From contig CASFNG010000001.1 of NCBI GenBank assembly GCA_949296075.1, positions 62,001-126,000 of the forward strand: DNA of 64,000 nucleotides, written 5' to 3'. Of the stretch, positions 58,589-64,000 are shown in pieces. Each line of letters opens with the position of its first letter. Position 1 is the first letter of the stretch. The notes under the pieces are model-generated. The model was not told the DNA's origin, did not search any database, and was given only the letters and a program-made list of their open reading frames with translations. This DNA is from an uncultured Parabacteroides sp. Lineage in GTDB: Bacteria > Bacteroidota > Bacteroidia > Bacteroidales > Tannerellaceae. Made by a program: the position numbers and the translations under genes.

Positions 58589-60934
58589 ATGGCATCAAAG
58601 GTTACGAAAGGCGTTATTATCTCTTGCTGGGTGTTGTACGTGATTGTGTTAGGGGCCGTGGCTATGGTCTTCATGGCGATCGCCAACGGATCGATCGGCT
58701 ACATGCCCCCGGTGGAGCAATTGGAGAACCCGATCGACAAGTACGCGTCGCAGGTAATCTCTTCGGATGGGAAGACCTTGGGATCTTATGCGCACAGCAA
58801 GGATAACCGCATTTACGTCAACTACGAGGATCTGTCGCCCGACTTGGTGAAGGCGTTGATCGCCACCGAGGATATTCGCTTCTCGGAGCATAGCGGCATC
58901 GATATGCAAGGCCTGTTGCGTGCGATCGTGAAGCGTGGCATCCTGATGCAGAAGAGCGGTGGCGGCGGTAGTACCATCACCCAGCAGTTGGCGAAGCAGC
59001 TGTTCTCTCCCAATGCCGATAATATGCTGGAGCGTCTTTTCCAGAAACCGATCGAGTGGGTGATCGCCGTCCAGTTAGAGCGTTATTATACGAAGGAGGA
59101 GATCATCAACATGTACCTCAACAAGTTTGATTTCCTGTATAATGCGGTCGGGATCCAATCGGCCTCGCGCGTCTATTTCGGCAAGACGCCCAAGACGCTG
59201 AAGGTCGAGGAGGCCGCTACCTTGGTGGGGATGTGCAAGAATCCCTCGTATTTCAACCCGGTACGGCGGAACGACCGGACAAAGGGGCGGCGTAACACCG
59301 TGTTGCGCCAGATGGAGAAGGCGGGATATATCACGAAGGCTGAGTGTGACTCGCTCTGCGCGCTTCCGCTGGTGGTGCACTTCACCCGGATGGATCATAA
59401 GGATGGCTTGGCCCCCTATTTCCGGGAGTATCTTCGCCTTGTCATGACCGCCAAGAAGCCGGATCGTTCGGATTACGCCTCTTGGCAATCCCAGAAATTC
59501 AGCGAGGACTCGTTGGCTTGGGCCACCAACCCGCTCTATGGCTGGTGCAACAAGAACAAGAAAGCGGATGGCGACTACTATAATCTGTATACGGATGGCT
59601 TGAAGATCTATACGAGCATCGACTCCCGGATGCAGCAATATGCCGAGGAGGCCGTGAGAGAGCATCTGAGCAAGGATCTGCAACCCCAGTTTACCCGCGA
59701 GAAGAAAGGGCGTAGCTACGCGCCGTTCTCCAAGGATCTGACAGCCGGGCAGGTAGATACGATCCTGATGCGTTCGATGCATCAGACGGATCGCTACCGG
59801 GCGATGAAAAAGGCGGGCATGAAGGAGGCGGAGATCCGGAAGGAGTTCCAGAAGCCGGTGGATATGAGGGTGTTCAGCTGGGATGGACCGATCGATACGC
59901 TGCTTTCCCCGTGGGACTCGATCCGTTATCATAAGGGTTTCTTGCGCTCGGCGTTCATGTCGATGGATCCCCGTACCGGACAGGTGAAGGCCTATGTGGG
60001 CGGTATTGATTATAACGATTTCCAATATGATATGGTGAATGGCGGACGTCGGCAGATCGGCTCTACCATGAAGCCTTTCCTTTACTCGTTGGCGATGATC
60101 GAGGGGATCAGCCCTTGCGACCAGATGCTCCATGTGCAGCAGCAGCTGATGGACGAGAACGGGAAACTGTGGATCCCGCGTAACGCCAGCGCCAAGCGGA
60201 TAGGGGAGATGGTATCCATCCAGTGGGGATTGCAGAACTCGGACAACTGGGTGACCGCTTACTTGATGAGCCAGCTCTCGCCCTATACCTTCGTCCGCTT
60301 GTTGCATTCGTTTGGCTTGAAGAATCATATCGATCCGGTGGTATCGGTTTGCTTGGGTACGCCGGATGTCTCGGTCGGCGAGATGGTGGGTGCCTATACG
60401 GTATTCGCCAATAAGGGAATCCGGGTGGAGCCATTGTACGTGACACGTATCGAGGATGCTTACGGGAACACGATCGCTAACTTCGCCCCGCAGATGAGTG
60501 AGGTGCTGACGGAGGATGCCGCCTATAAGATGTTGCACATGCTGAAAAGCGTGATCGATGGCGGTACCGGTGGGCGTGTCCGTTTCCGTTATGGAATCAA
60601 GGCGGAGATGGGAGGTAAGACCGGTACGACACAGAATAATTCGGATGGCTGGTTCATGGGATTTACGCCCAGCTTAGTGTCTGGCTGCTGGGTAGGGGGC
60701 GAGGATCGGTCTGTACACTTCGACCGTCTGGCGGAAGGACAGGGCGCGAGCATGGCGTTGCCGATCTATGCGCTATATATGCAAAAGGTCTATAAGGACA
60801 AGAGCCTTGGCTATTCGGAGGATGAGGTGTTCGAGATCCCGGAAAAGTACGCGAATCCGTGTGGTGGTAACGAGGAAGAGGAGAAAACTTCCACGCCTCC
60901 GGATACAGGAGGTATCGATAAGATGTTTGAGTGA
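58589..60934 (+). CDS. Penicillin-binding protein 1A (transglycosylase/transpeptidase)
   Basis: A 781-residue bifunctional PBP. One N-terminal membrane helix (about 10-30), then a GT51 transglycosylase domain with ATEDIRFSEHSGID (catalytic Glu near residue 90) and GGSTITQQLAKQLF. The transpeptidase has the SxxK motif STMK in IGSTMKPFLYSLAM, SDN in NSDNWVTAYL and KTG in MGGKTGTTQNNSDGW. It builds peptidoglycan. An OB-like insert (about 330-420) is present. The start MASKVTKG at 58589 follows a TACCTTTG box (58552-58559); the longer frame from 58541 includes that box. Confidence 0.95.
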   Translation: MASKVTKGVIISCWVLYVIVLGAVAMVFMAIANGSIGYMPPVEQLENPIDKYASQVISSDGKTLGSYAHSKDNRIYVNYEDLSPDLVKALIATEDIRFSEHSGIDMQGLLRAIVKRGILMQKSGGGGSTITQQLAKQLFSPNADNMLERLFQKPIEWVIAVQLERYYTKEEIINMYLNKFDFLYNAVGIQSASRVYFGKTPKTLKVEEAATLVGMCKNPSYFNPVRRNDRTKGRRNTVLRQMEKAGYITKAECDSLCALPLVVHFTRMDHKDGLAPYFREYLRLVMTAKKPDRSDYASWQSQKFSEDSLAWATNPLYGWCNKNKKADGDYYNLYTDGLKIYTSIDSRMQQYAEEAVREHLSKDLQPQFTREKKGRSYAPFSKDLTAGQVDTILMRSMHQTDRYRAMKKAGMKEAEIRKEFQKPVDMRVFSWDGPIDTLLSPWDSIRYHKGFLRSAFMSMDPRTGQVKAYVGGIDYNDFQYDMVNGGRRQIGSTMKPFLYSLAMIEGISPCDQMLHVQQQLMDENGKLWIPRNASAKRIGEMVSIQWGLQNSDNWVTAYLMSQLSPYTFVRLLHSFGLKNHIDPVVSVCLGTPDVSVGEMVGAYTVFANKGIRVEPLYVTRIEDAYGNTIANFAPQMSEVLTEDAAYKMLHMLKSVIDGGTGGRVRFRYGIKAEMGGKTGTTQNNSDGWFMGFTPSLVSGCWVGGEDRSVHFDRLAEGQGASMALPIYALYMQKVYKDKSLGYSEDEVFEIPEKYANPCGGNEEEEKTSTPPDTGGIDKMFE

Positions 60935-61085
60935 CATTTGATTACAGGAAATAGGCGGGGCTCCACCCGGGGAATGGAATGATTAGTTCGCAGGTTCCCT
61001 TGGGCGGGGCCCTTTCTGATTGTTAAAATCGCTAAATGGAAAAACTTCCGAAATCCTGGATTGTTCTTTAATTGGAGAATAATTA

Positions 61086-61122
61086 TATCTTCGTGCCGTT
61101 GCGAGGCTTTTTACTAATTTTG
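61086..61122 (+). promoter_or_regulatory. Promoter region of the acyl-CoA synthetase gene
   Basis: Two candidate -7 boxes: TATCTTCG (61086-61093) and TAATTTTG (61115-61122, 17 bases before the ATG). The first is one base off consensus; which is used cannot be told. Confidence 0.45.
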
Positions 61123-61138
61123 ATTTAAGAAAAATACT

Positions 61139-63199
61139 ATGATTAACCGAGAATTGATCAATCCTCAGAGTATCGTGGTGGTTGGAGGTTCCAATCATGT
61201 GCATAAGCCTGGAGGACGCATCGTGCGTAATCTGCTGGATGGCAAATACAAGGGCGATTTGTGTGTCGTGAACGCGAAAGAGACGGAGGTGCAAGGTGTC
61301 AAGTCCTACCCATCTGTCGCGGATATACCTGAAACAGAGTTGGCTATCATATCGATCCCCAGTAAGTCGTGCCCCGAAGTGATGGAGGTGCTGGCTAACC
61401 AGAAAGGGGTGAAGGCATTTATTGTCATCTCGGCCGGCTTTGGTGAGGAGACGAAGGAGGGCGCGGCCTTGGAGCAACGAATGTTAGACATCGTGAACGA
61501 GGCGGGGGCATCCCTGATCGGCCCGAATTGTATCGGCTTGATGAACATGAACTTTCATGGCGTGTTTACGCAACCGATCCCGGAATTCCATCCCGGAGGC
61601 GTGGACTTTATCTCCAGCTCCGGCGGTACGGCGCTGTTTATCATTGAGTCTGCCTTGACGAAAGGATTACGTTTCTCCTCGGTCTGGTCAGTAGGAAATT
61701 CCAAGCAGAATGGGGTGGAGGACATTCTGGAGTATATGGATCGTAACTTTGATCCGGTACTGGACTCTAAGATCAAGATGTTATATATCGAGCAGATCAA
61801 GGAACCTGACAAGCTGTTGTATCATGCCTCTTCCTTGATCCGTAAAGGTTGCAAGATCGCCGCGATCAAGGCGGGCTGCACGGAGTCGGGGAAACGGGCC
61901 GCCTCTTCCCATACGGGAGCGATCGCCAGCTCGGATTCCGCGGTGGAGGCCTTGTTCCGGAAGGCGGGTATCGTCCGTTGCTTTAGCCGTGAGGAGCTGA
62001 CGACAGTGGCAAGTATCTTTACCTTGAAAGAGGTTAAGGGGAAAAACTGCGCGATCGTGACTCATGCGGGAGGCCCCGCTGTCATGTTGGCGGATGCCCT
62101 TTCCAAGGGGCGCTTGAATGTGCCTAATCTGGAAGGACCGATCGCCGACGAACTGAAGTCTAAGCTGTATCCAGGTGCGGCGGTCGGTAATCCGATTGAT
62201 ATTATCGGTACGGGGACACCGGAGCATTTGGCTACGGCGATTGATTATTGTGAGAATCGTTTCGAGAATATTGACCTGATGATGGTGATCTTCGGTAGCC
62301 CGGGCTTGGTAAAGCTCTATGATACATACGAGGTTCTCCATAAAAAGATGGAGGAATGCAAGAAGCCGATATTCCCGATCCTTCCCTCCATCGTGACGGC
62401 TGGTCCGGAAGTGCGGAGTTTCGTGAAGAAAGGGCATGTGAACTTCTCGGACGAGGTGACGTTGGGGACCGCTCTTTCTCGTGTGATTAATACGCCTAAA
62501 CCGATGAGTACGGATATACAGTTGTATGGAGTGGATGTCCCGGAGGTGCGTCGTATCATCGACCATCTGCCAGGAAGCGGCTATCTAAGTCCGGAGGAAG
62601 TGCGTTTGTTATTACGTGCGGCTGATATTCCCTTGGTGGAAGAGTTGGCCTCTTCAGATAAAGACGAATTGCTGTCATTCGCTAAGAAGGTTCGTTATCC
62701 GGTTGTGGCGAAGGTCGTAGGTCCGGTTCACAAGAGTGATATTGGGGGAGTCGCCTTGAACATACGCAGCGAGGAGCATCTGCTGTTTGAGTATGAGCGG
62801 ATGATGCGTATCCCCGGTGTCACGGGGGTTTTGGTACAACCGATGTTAAAAGGGCAAGAATTGTTCTTAGGAGCTAAGTATGAGGATCGCTTTGGACATG
62901 TCGTGCTTTGTGGATTGGGGGGTATTTTCGTGGAAGTCTTGAAAGATGTCTCTTATGGATTGGCGCCTTTGTCGTATGATGAGACATTCTCTATGATCCG
63001 TTCTTTGAGGGGGTATCCGATTATAAAGGGTACGCGTGGACAAAAAGGAGTTGATGAGCAGCAATATGCGGATATTATCGTGCGCTTATCTACTCTGTTG
63101 CGTTTCGCTTGTGAGATAAAGGAAATGGATATTAATCCGTTGGTTGCTACTGAGCGTGGTTTGTTTGCCGTAGACGCACGTATCCGTATAGAGAAGTAA
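61139..63199 (+). CDS. ADP-forming acetate (acyl)-CoA ligase, fused alpha and beta parts
   Basis: A 686-residue acyl-CoA synthetase (NDP-forming). A CoA-binding Rossmann domain (about 1-130, with VVVGGSNHVHKPGGRIV), a succinyl-CoA-ligase-like domain (about 135-290, the phosphohistidine in SSHTGAIASSDSAVEAL at about His258), a second ligase_CoA domain (about 290-450) and a C-terminal ATP-grasp region (about 480-686, with VVAKVVGPVHKSDIGGVAL and EMDINPLVA). It conserves energy by making ATP from acyl-CoA, releasing acetate or propionate. The substrate is not decided by sequence. In the same bacterium as the decarboxylase operon at 4423-8955, propionyl-CoA is a possible source, which is speculative. 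Confidence 0.92.
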   Translation: MINRELINPQSIVVVGGSNHVHKPGGRIVRNLLDGKYKGDLCVVNAKETEVQGVKSYPSVADIPETELAIISIPSKSCPEVMEVLANQKGVKAFIVISAGFGEETKEGAALEQRMLDIVNEAGASLIGPNCIGLMNMNFHGVFTQPIPEFHPGGVDFISSSGGTALFIIESALTKGLRFSSVWSVGNSKQNGVEDILEYMDRNFDPVLDSKIKMLYIEQIKEPDKLLYHASSLIRKGCKIAAIKAGCTESGKRAASSHTGAIASSDSAVEALFRKAGIVRCFSREELTTVASIFTLKEVKGKNCAIVTHAGGPAVMLADALSKGRLNVPNLEGPIADELKSKLYPGAAVGNPIDIIGTGTPEHLATAIDYCENRFENIDLMMVIFGSPGLVKLYDTYEVLHKKMEECKKPIFPILPSIVTAGPEVRSFVKKGHVNFSDEVTLGTALSRVINTPKPMSTDIQLYGVDVPEVRRIIDHLPGSGYLSPEEVRLLLRAADIPLVEELASSDKDELLSFAKKVRYPVVAKVVGPVHKSDIGGVALNIRSEEHLLFEYERMMRIPGVTGVLVQPMLKGQELFLGAKYEDRFGHVVLCGLGGIFVEVLKDVSYGLAPLSYDETFSMIRSLRGYPIIKGTRGQKGVDEQQYADIIVRLSTLLRFACEIKEMDINPLVATERGLFAVDARIRIEK

Positions 63200-63218
63200 G
63201 GACTGGAATAAAATAGGA

Positions 63219-63268
63219 AGAGGTATCATTCGCTCCTGGTATGGAGAGATGATGCCTCTTTATTTTTT
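63219..63268. terminator. Terminator between the acyl-CoA ligase and recombinase genes
   Basis: AGAGGTATCAT (63219-63229) pairs with ATGATGCCTCT (63249-63259) with one mismatch, followed by TTATTTTTT on the plus strand. The minus strand has CCTATTTTATT after the stem, so it may stop both convergent genes. Confidence 0.82.
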
Positions 63269-63874
63269 CCCGTTCCGGACCTTACGCGAGAAACGAGTTT
63301 TTTGGAAGTGTTTAAGGCTGCTTGGTGAGATATGGTATTTCTCCGCTACTTGAGCCTGTGTAAGGCTGGGGTCATTTAGATCCTTCTCGATTTGTTTCTT
63401 ATGTGTTTTTATTCGTTTGGGCTGATCCGTATCTTTGGGTCGTCCTAAAGCGACTCCTTTATTACGGATTGAGGCTAAAGCCTCTTTCGTCCGTACAGAG
63501 ACAAGCTTCCGCTCTATCTCAGAGACCAACGCGTATGTGAAAGCTTGTGTGCTATTGTCCGATAGATGCTCGAGCTGATATCCATCGTTCAGGCTGCGGA
63601 TTGCCACCCCTCTTTCGATACACAACAGCAAGATGTGGAGAACTTGGATGATCTTAGGGCTTATCCGTGATATATCAGATACCCATATCTCGTCTCCGGG
63701 TGCTGAGGATTGGACTATCTTTTCGAGTTTTTGGTTTGCCCGCTGGCTGTTCCCGGCGCTCTTTATCCATTTCTCTATCTTTTTCCCCTCGGCATCCGCA
63801 AAGCCACGGATGGTATTTTCCTGAGGCCCGGAATCTTGTTGATTACTGTATGTCCGAATAAACGCGGTGATCAT
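63260..63874 (-). CDS. Serine-recombinase-like protein lacking expected catalytic residues
   Basis: A 204-residue protein with the resolvase/invertase N-terminal fold (about 1-140), KEALASIRNKGVALGRPK joining a Hin-like C-terminal helix-turn-helix (about 165-200, LTQAQVAEKYHISPSSLKHF). The start reads MITAFIRTYSNQQDS, where typical members have a YxRVSTxxQ motif: the position of the catalytic serine is Tyr9, and a serine follows at 10. In the DRLGRD motif the equivalent reads SRISPK, so the second arginine is lost. GVAIRSLNDG and the helix after it are normal. It may be inactive in strand exchange or use a shifted serine. The gene is convergent with the acyl-CoA ligase. Confidence 0.85.
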   Translation of the reverse strand: MITAFIRTYSNQQDSGPQENTIRGFADAEGKKIEKWIKSAGNSQRANQKLEKIVQSSAPGDEIWVSDISRISPKIIQVLHILLLCIERGVAIRSLNDGYQLEHLSDNSTQAFTYALVSEIERKLVSVRTKEALASIRNKGVALGRPKDTDQPKRIKTHKKQIEKDLNDPSLTQAQVAEKYHISPSSLKHFQKTRFSRKVRNGKK

Positions 63875-63899
63875 GCTGCATATACGTTTTCTTTTTTGA

Positions 63900-63917
63900 G
63901 GCTTGACGAATCAAGCC
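63900..63917. repeat. Perfect inverted repeat in the recombinase leader
   Basis: GGCTTGA-CGAA-TCAAGCC, seven pairs around four bases, 26 bases upstream of the recombinase start. It could be a hairpin in the leader, an operator, or a binding site for the recombinase-like protein. Confidence 0.7.
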
Positions 63918-63930
63918 AATACAAGATGTC

Positions 63931-63938
63931 CAAATATA
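63931..63938 (-). promoter_or_regulatory. -7 box of the recombinase-like gene
   Basis: TATATTTG on the minus strand, 57 bases before the ATG; the inverted repeat lies in the transcribed leader. Confidence 0.6.
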
Positions 63939-64000
63939 CGGAATATTTGTGGAAGGTGAATAGGAAATGGCATTTCCCCTAACACAAAACCCCTCCCCAT

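Noticed and set aside
59075-60538. A 487-codon minus-strand frame opposite PBP1A
   Set aside because: Antisense to the transglycosylase and transpeptidase motifs of PBP1A; a His/Arg/Leu-rich composition typical of shadows.
1-64000. CRISPR arrays, insertion sequences, prophage or conjugative genes
   Set aside because: I looked for regular repeats with spacers, transposase motifs and phage structural genes and saw none. The only recombination gene is the recombinase-like one at the right edge.

Overview
The window reads as chromosome of a gut-type Bacteroidales bacterium, most likely Parabacteroides (P. distasonis-like); the genus is an inference from gene content and recalled protein resemblance, not from a search. 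Support comes from the -7 boxes of the Bacteroidota form TAnnTTTG in front of many genes, a biotin-dependent sodium-pumping methylmalonyl-CoA decarboxylase operon, a TonB-dependent receptor, families largely confined to Bacteroidota (DUF4837, DUF4491, DUF4199, DUF5106, DUF2520), a non-bacterial-type glycogen operon and outer-membrane lipopolysaccharide export genes. Most of it is core chromosome; I see no prophage, insertion sequence or CRISPR array.

Layout. 1-4400: partial ribosomal protein L25, an SDR/old-yellow-enzyme pair with a divergent AraC regulator, and a DUF308 membrane protein. 4423-8955: methylmalonyl-CoA epimerase and decarboxylase operon (propionate branch), whose small membrane subunit is fused to a lamin-tail domain. 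9082-15896: TonB receptor, GH30 lipoprotein, then nitroreductase, DUF2520, KdsC phosphatase and Maf. 15982-20446: ApbE, MntP, nitroreductase, GT2 and DUF4199 operon, and an AlkZ-like protein. 20557-20826: terminator, tRNA-Thr, SRP RNA and their promoter. 21117-32141: CoaX, outer-membrane protein, TPR protein, LptC, CNNM/CorC protein, PpiD-type isomerase, RlmN, DUF4837, PdxA.

32198-35163 is a compact four-gene unit (cytidylyltransferase, SDR, CDP-alcohol phosphotransferase, acyltransferase) that looks like a complete pathway for a CDP-activated lipid head group; three of its enzymes show non-textbook active-site motifs. It is followed by an orphan sigma-54 activator joined to lptE, a TPR protein and secG. 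38745-41825 holds tRNA-Gly, tRNA-Tyr, ribH, a TPR membrane protein, recF and DUF721. 41822-46646 holds folate cyclo-ligase, an S41 protease, dCMP deaminase and an M3 peptidase. 47055-51591 is a glycogen operon (debranching enzyme, GT, GH57). 51698-54385 is bifunctional nuclease, nucleoside transporter and RsmE. The last part has a PNPOx-like protein, a candidate small RNA with its own promoter and terminator (55305-55387), a DUF5106 thioredoxin-like protein, LysR/YeiH, PBP1A, an ADP-forming acyl-CoA synthetase, and a serine-recombinase-like protein lacking expected catalytic residues.

The items I would look at first are the lipid-headgroup cluster, the small RNA at 55305-55373, the lamin-tail/OadG fusion and the degenerate recombinase at the right edge.
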